64,000 nucleotides of DNA from Streptomyces sp. RKAG293 (GCF_023701745.1 NZ_JAJOZB010000001.1:5989501-6053500); one strand, 5' to 3'; positions 15,123 to 43,500 are shown, numbered from the stretch's first letter. The notes: generated from the sequence alone by a model not told the origin. Translations and numbers: made by a program.

Positions 15123-15169
15123 CGGAGTCCGAATTCAGTATGGATCGGCCGAGGACAGGATGGACGGGA

Positions 15170-16693
15170 ATGGCTGACGTCAGGACCCGGGTGGCAGAGG
15201 CGTTCGACCGGGCGGACCGGCTCGACCCGGTGCTCGGTACGTATCTCGGCCGGTTCACCGAACAGGCCGCCGCCGCGGCGGAGCAGTTGGACGCGGCGGT
15301 GGCGGACGGCGCCGAGGCCGGGCCGCTGCACGGGCTGACGCTGGGCGTGAAGGACGTCTTCGCGACACGTGACGCGCCCGCGACCTGCCAGAGCCGGGTG
15401 CACGACACGGACTGGTGGGCCGGTCGCGACGCCGTACCCGTCGCCCGGCTGCGGGCCGCGGGCGCCGTACCGCTGGGCCGCACCACCATGGCGGAGCACG
15501 CACTGGGCCGGCCCGACCCGGCCCTGGACTTCCCCGTGCCGCGCAACCCGTGGGACATCAACCGCTGGACGGGCGGCTCCAGTTGCGGCAGCGCCAACGG
15601 GCTGCCCGCCGAACTGTTCGACGTCGGCCTCGGCACGGACAGCAACGGCAGCATCCGCATCCCGGCCGCGCTGTGCGGCGTCACCGGCTTCAAGCCCACC
15701 CACGGCCTGGTCCCCGACGGCGGCTGCCGCCCGCTGAGCCGCTCGCTGGACGTCGTCGGCCCGCTGGCCCGCAACGTCAGGGACTGCGCGAGCACCCTCG
15801 CGGTGCTGGCCGGGCGGCCGGACACCACCGGCTGGCGGACCGACCTGCGCGGCGCCCGCATCGGCGTTCCGGCGAAGGCGCTGGAGGAGTCGGCACAGCT
15901 GTCGGAGGACTGCGCGGCGGCGTTCGCCGGCGCCCTCGAAGAGCTGCGGGAAGCCGGCGCCGAGATCGTCACCGTGGAACTCCCCGAGGTGTACCCGCTG
16001 TTCGCGGCGCAGTTCATCACCCTCCTCGCGGAGGCGTTCGAGCTGCACGGCGCCGGGCTGCGCACCCGCTGGGCGGAGTACGGGCGGCCCTTCCGCCGGA
16101 CCGCCGTCCTCGGCGGCCTGATCGGCGCGCCGACCTATCTGCACGCGCAGCGGGTCCGCGCCTCGGCCGCCGCGAGCCTGCGCGAACGCTTCGACGGCCT
16201 CGACGCGATGGCCACCCCGACCTGGCCGACCACCGCACCCCGTTACGACGACCCCGCCGCACTGGGCACCGTCTCCTGGCTGCCCGGCCTGTGGAGCGCC
16301 GTCGGCTTCCCCGCGGTCGCCGTCCCGATGGGCTTCGGTGGCGACGGCATGCCGCTGTCCCTGCAGCTCGCGGGGGTACCGTGGAGCGACTTCGGGCTCG
16401 CGGCGCTGGCCGACGTCTACCAGTCGCACACCAACTGGCACCTGCGCCGCCCCGACCTCGCCGCCGGATCGCTGCCCGCCACCGTCCCGGTCTCGGAACC
16501 GCAGGCGTCCCCGGGCGACCCGGAGAAGCAGCGGTGGCTCGCCGCCGCGCTGCGCGACACCGGAGTGGACGTCGACGACGCCGAGGTCGCGGAGTTCACC
16601 GGGATGTGGGGGCTCACCTCGATGCTGTTCGGCTTCCTTCCCGAACTCCCGGTGGACCAGGGCCCGCTGATGCCCACCCTGCCCCCTCTGTGA
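15170..16693 (+). CDS. Amidase-signature family hydrolase
   Basis: A 507-residue amidase-signature enzyme (GatA-like fold). The Ser-cisSer-Lys triad is visible: Lys61 in LTLGVKDVF, Ser137 in TGGSSCGSANG and nucleophile Ser161 in GTDSNGSIRIPAA. Such enzymes hydrolyse carboxamides or aryl/acyl amides in the cytoplasm. Because the neighbouring A-PCP appears to select asparagine, a side-chain carboxamide or an amide-protected intermediate are attractive but unproven substrates. I chose ATG 15170 (MADVRTRV) rather than 15140, because it gives a leader of about 40 nt from promoter P1, as at the sister promoters. The stop at 16691-16693 overlaps the ribosome site of the type II thioesterase gene, so the two are co-transcribed. 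Confidence 0.87.
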   Translation: MADVRTRVAEAFDRADRLDPVLGTYLGRFTEQAAAAAEQLDAAVADGAEAGPLHGLTLGVKDVFATRDAPATCQSRVHDTDWWAGRDAVPVARLRAAGAVPLGRTTMAEHALGRPDPALDFPVPRNPWDINRWTGGSSCGSANGLPAELFDVGLGTDSNGSIRIPAALCGVTGFKPTHGLVPDGGCRPLSRSLDVVGPLARNVRDCASTLAVLAGRPDTTGWRTDLRGARIGVPAKALEESAQLSEDCAAAFAGALEELREAGAEIVTVELPEVYPLFAAQFITLLAEAFELHGAGLRTRWAEYGRPFRRTAVLGGLIGAPTYLHAQRVRASAAASLRERFDGLDAMATPTWPTTAPRYDDPAALGTVSWLPGLWSAVGFPAVAVPMGFGGDGMPLSLQLAGVPWSDFGLAALADVYQSHTNWHLRRPDLAAGSLPATVPVSEPQASPGDPEKQRWLAAALRDTGVDVDDAEVAEFTGMWGLTSMLFGFLPELPVDQGPLMPTLPPL

Positions 16694-16701
16694 GGAGAAC
16701 C

Positions 16702-17472
16702 ATGACCGGCACCGCCCCTTCCACCAGCAATCAGTACATCCGGCACTACCACACCGCCCTCGCGGGCACCCCGCGCCTGGTCTGCTTCCCGCACGCCGGC
16801 GGATCGGCGAGCTTCTACTTCCCGGTGTCGCAGGCGCTCGCCCCGGACATCGACGTACTGGTCGTGCAGTACCCGGGCCGGCAGGACCGGCGCAAGGAAC
16901 CGCTCATCGACACCATCGCGGAGCTCGCCGACCGGGTCTTCGAGGACCTGCGGGAGTTCGCCGACGAACCGCTGACGTTCTTCGGCCACAGCATGGGCGC
17001 CACGGTGGCCTTCGAGGTCGCCCGGCGGATGGCGGACGCCGGCCTGCCCGCGCCCGCCCGGCTGATCGCCTCCGCCCGCCGCGCCCCGTCCCGCACCCGC
17101 ACCGACCGGGTGCACCAGAAGGACGACGAAGGCCTGATCACGGAGTTGCGCCGGCTCAGCGGAACCGATTCGCGGGTGCTGGGCAACGAGGAGATCATGC
17201 GGCTCGCCCTCCCCTCGATCCGCAACGACTACAAGGCGGTCGAGACCTACCGGGCGGACGCCGGGGTGCGGATCGACTGCCCCGTCACGGTGTTCGTCGG
17301 CGACGACGACCCGACGACCACGCTTGCCGAGGCCGCTGCCTGGGGCGACCACACCACCGGTGCGTGCGAGCTCCAGGTGTTCCCCGGCGGCGGCCACTTC
17401 TACCTCGCCGACCGGCCGAAGGAAGTACTCGACGCCATCACCCGGCGCATGGGCGTGGCCGTCGCGGGCTAA
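16702..17472 (+). CDS. Type II thioesterase
   Basis: A 256-residue alpha/beta hydrolase of the editing thioesterase family found with PKS and NRPS systems. The N-terminal CFPHAGGSASFYFP motif, nucleophile Ser97 in FFGHSMGATVAFE, and C-terminal GGGHFYL with the catalytic His are all present. It removes stalled or wrong acyl groups from carrier proteins. ATG 16702 follows GAGGAG, which overlaps the amidase stop codon. It is the last gene of unit 1; a gap of 132 nt with promoter P2 follows. It is distinct from the two Cys-nucleophile hydrolases of the cluster, which have a different active-site residue and no HAGG motif. Confidence 0.93.
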   Translation: MTGTAPSTSNQYIRHYHTALAGTPRLVCFPHAGGSASFYFPVSQALAPDIDVLVVQYPGRQDRRKEPLIDTIAELADRVFEDLREFADEPLTFFGHSMGATVAFEVARRMADAGLPAPARLIASARRAPSRTRTDRVHQKDDEGLITELRRLSGTDSRVLGNEEIMRLALPSIRNDYKAVETYRADAGVRIDCPVTVFVGDDDPTTTLAEAAAWGDHTTGACELQVFPGGGHFYLADRPKEVLDAITRRMGVAVAG

Positions 17473-17502
17473 CGCCCGTCCGGCCCCTGCGCTCGCGACG
17501 GT

Positions 17503-17559
17503 TAGGGGTGCGGCGGGCGTCCCTAGGGGGTCCGCCCGCCGGCACCTTTCGTCTAGCGT
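17503..17559 (+). promoter_or_regulatory. Promoter P2 with (C/T)AGGGG boxes, before the first Dieckmann-cyclase-like gene
   Basis: TAGGGG at 17503 and 17524 are spaced 21 bp (two helical turns). A -10-like TAGCGT lies at 17554-17559, 24 bp after the second box. The second box sits in the loop of a 9-bp perfect hairpin (CGGCGGGCG at 17511-17519 with CGCCCGCCG at 17533-17541), which could also end transcription of unit 1. Confidence 0.66.
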
Positions 17560-17604
17560 CATGCCAACGGAAGAATTCCTGGAATCGGCTGGATAGGGAA
17601 TCAC

Positions 17605-18408
17605 GTGAGTCTCCTTTCATGGAAATCGCTGACAAAAGGCGACCGGGACGAATTGATTCTGTCGGTCGATTTCAGCACCAGCGGGCGCACCCAGGCGAGT
17701 TTCGCCGATTTCGCACCCCGGCTGGACCCGCCCGCCGCCGCCTTCTGGACGACGCTCCCGCCGACCGCGGACGACGCGGTCGCCCTCGACGGCTATGTCG
17801 ACTGGTGGCTCACCGACGTACGGGAGAGCGGCCGGCGCGTCACCGCCGTCCTCGGCTACTGCGCGGGAGCGGTCTTCGCCGCCGCGCTCGCCGAACGCAT
17901 CGGCGAATGGCAGGACACCCCGGCCCTGGTGCTGTTCGACCCCGAACTGCCCAACACGGCCGGCCTGTACAAGGACTTCCACGCCGCCGGCGACTCGCTC
18001 GCCTCCCTCCTGATGCCCGAGGAGCTGACCGAGTTCCACGAGGCGGGACGGCAGATCGAGCGGCGCTACGCCGACGACCTCGCGGCCGTCGGCCCCGAAC
18101 TCGCCCTGATCTTCACCCGCGCGGTGGGCACCGCCGCAGAACGCCTCGAACTCGACGACGACATCCGCGACGATCTCGCCGGAGTCTTCGGCTCACTGGT
18201 CGGCTACCTGGCCGCCGCCTCGTCCATCGACCCGCTGCCGCTGTGGGCCCGCGGCACCGCGATCACCTCGCGCCCGCCGTCGCACCCCGTCGGCCGGGAG
18301 ATCCGCTTCGACGTCGACCACGACGACCTGCTGCGCATCAACGGCGTCGCCCGCGCCCTGTCGGAGCTGCTCTCCGGCGACCGCACCGAATCAACCGCAG
18401 GCAGGTGA
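17605..18408 (+). CDS. Dieckmann-cyclase-like alpha/beta hydrolase 1 (Cys nucleophile)
   Basis: A 267-residue protein with an alpha/beta-hydrolase nucleophile elbow that carries Cys in place of Ser (VLGYCAGAVFAA, Cys86). Asp112 (VLFDPE) and His239 (RFDVDHDDLL) complete a Cys-Asp-His triad at nearly the same positions as in the TrdC/SlgL/LipX2/KirHI/NcmC Dieckmann cyclases. Those enzymes release beta-ketoacyl-aminoacyl thioesters as tetramic acids or pyridones. A paralog (58168-59031) shares the GxCAGAV elbow, the FDPE motif and the [VC]DHxDLLR motif. The GTG start at 17605 is preceded by AGGGAA and leaves a leader of about 40 nt from P2. The stop is 3 nt before the A-PCP start. Assignment is by motif recognition; an ordinary thioesterase role is the alternative. 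Confidence 0.75.
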   Translation: MSLLSWKSLTKGDRDELILSVDFSTSGRTQASFADFAPRLDPPAAAFWTTLPPTADDAVALDGYVDWWLTDVRESGRRVTAVLGYCAGAVFAAALAERIGEWQDTPALVLFDPELPNTAGLYKDFHAAGDSLASLLMPEELTEFHEAGRQIERRYADDLAAVGPELALIFTRAVGTAAERLELDDDIRDDLAGVFGSLVGYLAAASSIDPLPLWARGTAITSRPPSHPVGREIRFDVDHDDLLRINGVARALSELLSGDRTESTAGR

Positions 18409-18411
18409 CCC

Positions 18412-20244
<1,833 letters not shown>

Positions 20245-20256
20245 GTCCGGTGCCAC

Positions 20257-20289
20257 CACAGGTCCCGTACCGCCACACAGGTCCCGTAC
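20257..20289 (+). repeat. 14-bp direct repeat before the methyltransferase gene
   Basis: CACAGGTCCCGTAC occurs at 20257-20270 and 20276-20289 with a 19-bp period, in the gap between the A-PCP and methyltransferase genes. It may be an operator or a duplication remnant; no promoter box is evident. Confidence 0.55.
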
Positions 20290-20333
20290 GTCCCTCCTGC
20301 CCTTCGGTCTTCAACCAGTAGAGGATGAACACG

Positions 20334-21362
20334 ATGTCGCTCTTGCAACTCGCGGGCATGGGGTGGATCTCCCGCTCGCTCAGCGTCGCCGCCCGGCTCG
20401 GTATCGCCGACCACCTCGCGGACGGTCCCAAGTCGCCCGCGGAGCTCGCGCAGCTCACCGACTCCGACCCGGACGGGGTGCTGTACCTGCTGCGGGTGCT
20501 CGGCATCGTCGGCGTCTTCAAGGAGAACGAGGACGGCACGTTCGAGCACACCGAGACGTCGCAGCCGCTGCGCGACGACCACCCGCAGTCGATGCGCTAC
20601 TGGTGCGTACTCGGCGGCGAGATGTACTACGACGTCTGGCGCGACCTGCTGACGACCGTCAAGACCGGCAAGCCGGCCTCCCAGTCCGAGTACGGCGGCT
20701 CCATCTACGCCTACATGGACCAGGACACCGACGCCGGCGAGATCTACGACAAGGCCATGGCGGACATCACCCGCCCGGCCGCCGCCGAGCTCGCCCGTGA
20801 CTTCGACTTCTCCTGGATCCGCAAGGTCGTCGACATCGGCGGCGGCACCGGCCACCTGCTCAAGGGCATCCTGGGCGCGCACCCCGACGTCGAGGGCGTC
20901 GTCGCCGACCGCGCCGACGTCGCCGAGCGCGGCACCAAGGAACTCGCCGCCACCGGCGACGAGGACCTCATCCGCCGGCTGACGTTCGTCGAGTCGGACT
21001 TCTTCGCGGAGGTCCCGGCGGGCGGCGACGCGTACTTCCTCAAGAACGTGCTCCACAACTGGAGCCCGGACAGCAGCGTCAAGATCCTGGAGACCGTGCG
21101 CAAGGCCATGGTCCGCACCGTCGAGGACTCCGAGGGCCTCGCGGCCGAGCCGGTGCTCTTCGTGATCGAGCCGCTGCTCGGCCACGACAACGCGTCCGCG
21201 ATCCGCTCGCTCTTCCAGATGGTCGTCTGCGAAGAGGGCACCCGTATCCGCTCCGAGCCGGACATGCGCAAGCAGGCGGAAGGTGCCGGCTTCGAAATCC
21301 GCTCGATCAAGCACCTGTCCACGGAGCACAGCGTGGTCGAAATGATCCTGGCCCGGGACTGA
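20334..21362 (+). CDS. SAM-dependent O-methyltransferase (Methyltransf_2 type)
   Basis: A 342-residue protein. The N-terminal helical dimerisation region is followed by the SAM motif VVDIGGGTGH (about 166-174) and the catalytic-base motif LKNVLHNWSPD, in which His and Trp match the HDW pattern of plant and bacterial O-methyltransferases. The likely target is a hydroxyl or enol oxygen of the cluster product; methylation of a tetramate enol is a reasonable guess. I chose ATG 20334 (MSLLQLAG) because GAGG lies 9 nt upstream. An in-frame ATG at 20325 has the same GAGG immediately next to it and would add MNT. The ACP gene follows after 23 nt. Confidence 0.87.
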   Translation: MSLLQLAGMGWISRSLSVAARLGIADHLADGPKSPAELAQLTDSDPDGVLYLLRVLGIVGVFKENEDGTFEHTETSQPLRDDHPQSMRYWCVLGGEMYYDVWRDLLTTVKTGKPASQSEYGGSIYAYMDQDTDAGEIYDKAMADITRPAAAELARDFDFSWIRKVVDIGGGTGHLLKGILGAHPDVEGVVADRADVAERGTKELAATGDEDLIRRLTFVESDFFAEVPAGGDAYFLKNVLHNWSPDSSVKILETVRKAMVRTVEDSEGLAAEPVLFVIEPLLGHDNASAIRSLFQMVVCEEGTRIRSEPDMRKQAEGAGFEIRSIKHLSTEHSVVEMILARD

Positions 21363-21385
21363 CGGGACAGAAAGGAAGCATTCGT

Positions 21386-21634
21386 ATGTGGGACGCCCAG
21401 TTCGAAGAAATCGTCAGGCCCCATCTCTCATTCCTGCCGGAGGACGCCGCATTCACCGCTGAGCTCGACCTCCGGGAATTCGGCCTCGACTCCCTCGGTA
21501 TCGTCGACCTGCTGATCGCGCTGGAGAACGCGTACGACGTCAAGTTCACCGACGACGCGCTCGCCATGGAGACGTTCGAGACGCCGGGCGCCCTGTGGGG
21601 AACGCTGTCGGGTCTCCTGGTCCCCGTCGGCTGA
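21386..21634 (+). CDS. Free-standing acyl carrier protein
   Basis: An 82-residue acidic carrier protein with the phosphopantetheine site LREFGLDSLGIVDLL (Ser36). AAAGGAAG precedes the ATG at 7 nt. It is the last gene of unit 2 and is followed by a 14-bp perfect hairpin. Stand-alone ACPs in PKS clusters often carry a starter or an amino-acyl unit before transfer to the first KS. Because the first PKS module here lacks a loading didomain, this ACP is a candidate carrier of the starter. It could alternatively take part in modifying the Asn-derived unit together with the neighbouring A-PCP and methyltransferase. Confidence 0.9.
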   Translation: MWDAQFEEIVRPHLSFLPEDAAFTAELDLREFGLDSLGIVDLLIALENAYDVKFTDDALAMETFETPGALWGTLSGLLVPVG

Positions 21635-21698
21635 CGGTCGGCCGAACCGGTCGACCGACGTCGGCCGACCGGCGAAGAGGGCTTGGAACAACGCATCG

Positions 21699-21732
21699 GG
21701 GGCACGGCATCCTTGGCTGGATGCCGTGCCCC
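21699..21732 (+). terminator. Perfect 14-bp hairpin after the ACP gene
   Basis: GGGGCACGGCATCC (21699-21712) pairs with GGATGCCGTGCCCC (21719-21732) around a 6-nt loop, 65 nt past the ACP stop. It probably ends unit 2 and insulates the PKS promoter P3 that follows. Confidence 0.75.
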
Positions 21733-21757
21733 GCGGCGTTTGCGGCGGCCCCTCTGT

Positions 21758-21810
21758 CCACCCCTGCCCACCCCTGACCGCCGGCACCGGATAGGGGTGG
21801 GCAGGGGTGG
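21758..21810. repeat. 18-bp perfect inverted repeat built from AGGGGTG units
   Basis: The arm at 21758-21775 (CCACCCCTGCCCACCCCT) is the exact reverse complement of the arm at 21793-21810, with a 17-nt spacer. Each arm holds two AGGGGTG units 10 bp apart. The region therefore presents the P3 box pair on both strands and could bind two activator dimers, or fold as a hairpin. Confidence 0.8.
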
Positions 21811-21836
21811 TTGGTCCCGAAGGGCCGAAATAGCGT
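21792..21836 (+). promoter_or_regulatory. Promoter P3 with (C/T)AGGGG boxes, before the PKS genes
   Basis: TAGGGGT at 21792 and CAGGGGT at 21802 are 10 bp apart. A -10-like TAGCGT lies at 21831-21836, about 23 bp after the last box. The expected transcript would have a leader of about 41 nt to the GTG at 21884, which supports that start over an ATG at 21848. Confidence 0.7.
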
Positions 21837-21883
21837 GGCCGGAACGAATGGCTGTTCCAGTTCTTCCTCATGAGGTGGACCAC

Positions 21884-37521
<15,638 letters not shown>

Positions 37522-37522
<1 letters not shown>

Positions 37523-40500
37523 TGACGCGAATGGGTGAGGTTCAGGTGTCTGCAACGTCTGCATCGAACGAGAGAATCGTTGAGGCTCTGCGCGCGTCGC
37601 TGAAGGAGACGGAGCGGCTGCGCGAGCAGAACCGCCAGCTCTCCGGCGCGGGCCACGAGCCGATCGCGATTGTGGGTATGGCCTGCCGGTACCCGGGCGG
37701 GGTCACGTCGCCCGAGGAGCTGTGGGCGCTGCTGGCAGCGGGCGGCGACGGGGTGTCGTCGTTCCCGCTGGACCGTGGCTGGGACGTCGAGGGGATCTAC
37801 GACCCCGACCCGGACGCCGTGGGCAAGACGTACTCCCGGCACGGCGGTTTCCTGGACCGTGCCGCGGACTTCGACCCCGGCTTCTTCGGGATCAGCCCGC
37901 GCGAAGCGGTGGCCATGGACCCGCAGCACCGGCTGCTGCTGGAGTCGTCGTGGGAGGCGTTCGAGCGCGCGGGCATCGACCCGGCCTCGGTGCGCGGCAG
38001 CGCGACCGGTGTCTTCGCGGGTGTCATGTACGGCGACTACAGCGACGTGCTCGAGCACGCCGCCGATGACGTCGAGGGCTTCCTGGGCGTCGGCGGCAGC
38101 CTCGCCTCAGGCCGCGTCTCGTACGCCTTCGGGCTGGAGGGCCCGGCCGTCACCGTCGACACGGCGTGCTCGTCGTCCCTGGTCACCGTGCACCTGGCGG
38201 CCCAGGCGCTGCGCACCGGTGAGTGCTCGCTGGCGCTCGCCGGCGGTGTCACCGTCATGGCGACCCCGGACACCTTTGTCGACTTCAGCCGCCAGCGCGG
38301 CCTGGCCCCCGACGGCCGCTGCAAGCCCTTCGCCGAGGCCGCGGACGGCACCGGCTGGGGCGAGGGCGTCGGCATGCTGCTGCTGGAGAAGCTCAGCGAC
38401 GCCAAGCGCAACGGCCACCGCGTGCTCGCGCTCGTGCGCGGCAGCGCCGTCAACCAGGACGGCGCGAGCAACGGCCTCACGGCCCCCAACGGCCCCTCCC
38501 AGCAGCGCGTCATCCGCCAGGCGCTGGCCGGCGCCCGGCTCTCGGCCGACCAGGTCGACGCGGTCGAGGCGCACGGCACCGGCACCAAGCTCGGCGACCC
38601 GATCGAGGCGCAGGCGCTGCTCGCGACGTACGGGCAGGACCGCCCGGAGGGCCGGCCGCTGTGGCTCGGCTCGGTGAAGTCCAACCTCGGGCACACGCAG
38701 GCCGCCGCCGGTGTCGCGGGCATCATCAAGATGGTGCTGGCGATGCGGCACGAGGAGCTGCCGCGCACGCTGGGCGTGGACGCCCCGAGCTCCCATGTCG
38801 ACTGGACCGCCGGTGACGTCGAGCTGCTGACCGAGGCCCAGCCGTGGCCGGCCGGGGAGCGGACCCGCCGCGCGGGCATCTCGTCCTTCGGCATCAGCGG
38901 AACGAACGCTCACGTCATCGTGGAAGAAGCGCCGGTCGAGGCGCAGGCCGAGGAAGCCGCTCCCGTCGCCGCGCTGCCGGTGGTGCCGTGGACGCTGTCC
39001 GGCAAGACGCCGGACGCCGTCCGGGCCCAGGCCGCCCGCCTGCGGGACCACCTGCTCGCTGCCACCACTCTCGAACTCGCCCCGGCCGCCGTCGGGTACT
39101 CCCTGGCCACGACCCGCGCGGTGTTCTCCCACCGAGCGGGCGTCGTCGCCGACCGCGCCGGTCTGATCGCCGGCCTGACGGCACTGGCCGAGGGCGGCGA
39201 CGCCCCCGGCCTCGTACAGGGTTCCGCACACGGGGGCCGGACGGCGTTCCTGTTCACCGGGCAGGGCAGCCAGCGGGCCGGGATGGGGCGCGAGCTGTAC
39301 ACCGCCTTCCCGGTGTTCGCGGCGGCGCTGGACGAGGTGTGTGCCGCGCTCGATGCTCACCTTGAACTGCCGCTGAAGGACGTGCTGTTCGCAGCGACCA
39401 ACAGCCGGTTGAACGAGACGGGCTTCACGCAGCCTGCTCTGTTCGCTCTGGAAGTGGCGTTGTTCCGGCTGCTGGAGTCCTTCGGGGTCCGGCCGCAGGT
39501 GCTGGCCGGTCACTCCATCGGTGAGCTGGCCGCAGCGCACGTTGCCGGTGTCTGGTCGCTGGAAGACGCGGCGCTGCTCGTCGCGGCGCGTGGCCGGCTG
39601 ATGCAGCAGCTCCCTGCGGGTGGTGCGATGGCCGCGATCCAGGCCACCGAGGCCGAAGTCCTGCCGCAGCTCACCGAGAAGGTCGGCATCGCGGCCGTCA
39701 ACGGGCCCACCTCCATCGTCGTCTCCGGTGACGAGGACGCCGTAGCCGCCGTCATCGCGCACTTCGACGCGATAGGTCGCAAGACCAAGCGCCTCACCGT
39801 CAGTCACGCCTTCCACTCCCTCCACATGGAACCGATGCTCGCCGAATTCGGCACCATCGCGGCCGGGCTCACCTACACCGCACCCACCATCCCGATCGTC
39901 TCGACGCTCACCGGACAGGCCGCCACCACCGAGGAGTTGACCGACCCCACCTACTGGGTCCGTCACGTCCGCGAAGCCGTCCGCTTCGCCGACGCCGTCA
40001 CCACCCTCCAGGACCAGGGCGTCACCAAGTTCCTGGAGCTCGGCCCGGACGCCGTTCTCACCGCGATGGCCGCCGACTCCGCCGCCGACACCGCCACCCT
40101 GATCCCCACCCTCCGCCGCGACCACAACGAGGCCCAGCTCCTCACCGAAGCCCTCGTCCGCCTCCACGCCCACGGCGGCACCGTCTCCTGGCCGGCCTTC
40201 TTCGGTACCGGCCACACCCCCGTCGATCTCCCCACCTACGCCTTCGAGCACCGGCAGTACTGGCCGCGCACGGTGGCGTCGACCGGTGATGCGACCGGGC
40301 TGGGGCTGCGGTCCGGCGGTCACCCGTTCCTCAGCGGTGCGATCACGCTGCCGGACACGGACAGCGTGCTGTTCACGGGGCGGCTCTCGCTCAACACCCA
40401 CCCGTGGCTGGCCGACCACGCCGTCTCCGGCACGGTCATCGTGCCCGGCGCCGCGCTCGTCGAGATCGCCGTGCGGGCGGGCGACGAGGTCGGGTGCGGC

Positions 40501-43500
40501 ACCGTCGAGGAGCTGACGCTGCAGGCGCCGCTGGTGCTGGGCGAGCAGGGCGCCGTTCAGCTGCGCGTGCAGGCGGGGGAGGCCGATGCGGGCGGGCTAC
40601 GGCCCGTCACGGTCTTCTCGCGGCCCGAGGACGCGCCCGACGACGCCCCCTGGACCTGCCACGCCGACGGCCTGCTGACGGCGTCGGTACTGGCCCCCGA
40701 CCCGGCGTTCGACTTCTCGCAGTGGCCGCCGGCCGGCGCGAGCGCGATCGACACCGGTCACCTCTATGACGACCTGGCGGCGTCGGGCCTGGAGTACGGC
40801 CCGCTGTTCCAGGGTCTGCGGGCCGCCTGGCGGCACGGGGACACCGTCTTCGCCGAGGTCTCACTGCCCGAGGACGCGTCCGCCGACACCGAGGCGTTCG
40901 GACTGCACCCGGCATTGCTCGACGCGACACTGCACGCGATCAGCCTCGGCGACTTCGTCGAGGACGGCAGCGCGCCGCAGCTTCCCTTCGCCTGGTCGGA
41001 CGTCGCCCTGTACGCGGCCGGTGCGAGTGTGCTGCGGATCCGGGTGTCGCCCGCGGCCTCCGGCAGCGGTGTGTCGATCCAGCTGGCCGACGCCGCCGGA
41101 GCACCGGTCGCGTCCGTGGGCTCGCTGGTGCTGCGCGCCCTCGCGGTGGACCAGCTGACGGCGACCGCCGGTGGCGCCGCCCACCACGAGTCGCTGTTCC
41201 GGCTCGACTGGACCCCGCTGCAGGTCGCCGACGAGGCGCGCTCCGGAGGCAGTTGGGCGCTGATCGGCGCCGACGCGTTCGGCCTGGCCGACGCGCTCAC
41301 CGCGGCGGGGGAGACCCTGACGGTGGCGGCCGGCGCGGCCGAGGCCGAGCTGGCCCTCGCGCAGTTCACCACCGTCGAGTCCGCGTCCACCGCGGGTTCC
41401 GCGGCCGTCGGCGCCACCGTGCACAGCGCCCTGGCGCTGCTCCAGGAGTGGCTGGACGCCGATCAGCCGCCCGGCGCGCGGCTGGTGCTCGTCACCAGCG
41501 GCGCTCTGGCCGCCGCTCCCGGCGACGCCGTCGCCGACCCCGGTGCCGCGGCGGTGTGGGGCCTGGCGCGGTCCGCGCAGTCCGAGTACCCGGACCGGAT
41601 CGTGCTCGTGGACCTCGACGGCACCCCGGCCTCGGCCGCGGCCCTGGTCCCGGCGGTGGCCGCCGCGATCGCCGCGGACGAGCCGCAGCTGGCGCTGCGC
41701 GGCGGGCAGGCGCTCACCGCGCGGCTGCTCCGCAGCTCGTCCGCCGACAGCCTGCAGACCCTCCCGGCGCATGCCGACACGGCCCCCTGGCGGCTGGACT
41801 TCACCGCCAGCGGGACCCTCGACAGCATCTACGTCGCCGACTTCCCCGAGGCGGCCGAGCTGCTCGCCGAGGGTCAGATCCGGGTCGCGATCCGCGCGGC
41901 GGGTCTGAACTTCCGCGATGTGATGAACGTGCTCGGCATGTACCCGGGCGACGCGGGCCGGCTCGGTCTCGAGGCGGCCGGTGTGGTCGTGGAGACGGGC
42001 CCCGGCGTCAGCGGGTTCGCGCCCGGCGACCGCGTGATGGGCCTGTTCTCGGGTGCGTTCGGGCCGCTCGCGGTCGTCGACCACCGGCTCGTCGCGCCCA
42101 TGCCGATCGGCTGGACGTTCGCCGAGGCGGCCGCCGCCCCGGTGGTCTACCTGACGGCGTACTACGCGCTGAACGACCTGGCCGGGCTGAAGTCCGGCGA
42201 GAAGATCCTCATCCACGCCGCCGCCGGCGGCGTCGGCATCGCCGCCGTGCAGCTCGCCGCCCACCTGGGCGCCGAGGTGTACGGCACGGCGAGCACCGGC
42301 AAGTGGGGGACGCTGCGCGGTCTCGGTCTGACCGACGACCGGATCGCGTCCTCGCGCACCCTGGACTTCGAGCCGAGCTTCCTCGGCGCGACCGGCGGCC
42401 GCGGCATGGACGTCGTCCTGGACTCCCTCGCCCGCGAGTTCGTGGACGCGTCGCTGCGGCTGCTGCCGCGCGGCGGCCGGTTCGTCGAGATGGGCAAGAC
42501 GGACATCCGGGACGCGGACACGGTCGCCGCCGACCACCCGGGCGTCGCGTACCAGGCGTTCGACGTCATGGACGCGGGTCCCGAGCGGATCCAGGAGATG
42601 TACGCCGCCCTCCTGGAGCTCTTCAACAGCGGCGCACTGTTGCCGCTGCCCGTCACCGCCTGGGACGTCCGGCAGGCGCCCGAGGCGTTCCGCCACATCG
42701 GGCAGGCCCGGCACACCGGCAAGCTCGTGCTGACGGTGCCCGCGCCGCTCGCGCCCGAGGGCACGGTGCTGATCACCGGCGCCACCGGCGCGCTCGGCGG
42801 GCTGCTGGCCCGCCACCTGGTCACCGAGTACGGCGTACGCCACCTGCTGCTGACCAGCCGGCGCGGCCTGAACGCACCCGGTGCCGCCGAACTCGCCGCT
42901 GAACTCGCAGCGTTGGGGGCGAGCGTCACGTTCGCCGCCTGCGACGCCGCGGACCGTGAGGCGCTGGCCGCCACGCTCGCCGCGATACCGGCGGCGCACC
43001 CGCTGACGGCGGTGCTGCACGCGGCGGGCCTGCTCGACGACGGCATCCTCGCGTCGCTCACCCCCGAGCGCGTCGACCGGGTCTTCGGCCCGAAGGCCGA
43101 CGCGGCCCGTCACCTGCACGAGCTGACCCGCGGCCTGGACCTCGCCGCGTTCGTGCTGTTCTCCTCGGCGGCCGGCACGTTCGGCAACCCCGGCCAGGCC
43201 AACTACGCGGCCGCCAACGCCTACCTGGACGCGCTCGCCGCGCACCGGCGCGGTGCGGGCCTGCCCGCCCTGTCGCTGGGCTGGGGCGCCTGGGCCTCCG
43301 AGGGCGGCGGCATGGCCGACGTCCTGGAGGCGGCCGACCGCGAACGGCTGGCGCGCTCCGGCGCGGCGGCGCTCACCAGCGCCGAGGGCCTGGCCCTGTA
43401 CGACACGGCCGTCGGCCTCGCCGCCCACGCCCTCGTCCCCATGCACCTGGAACTGCCGGCGACCGCCGCCCCCGACGAAGTGCCGCCGCTGCTGCGGGCG

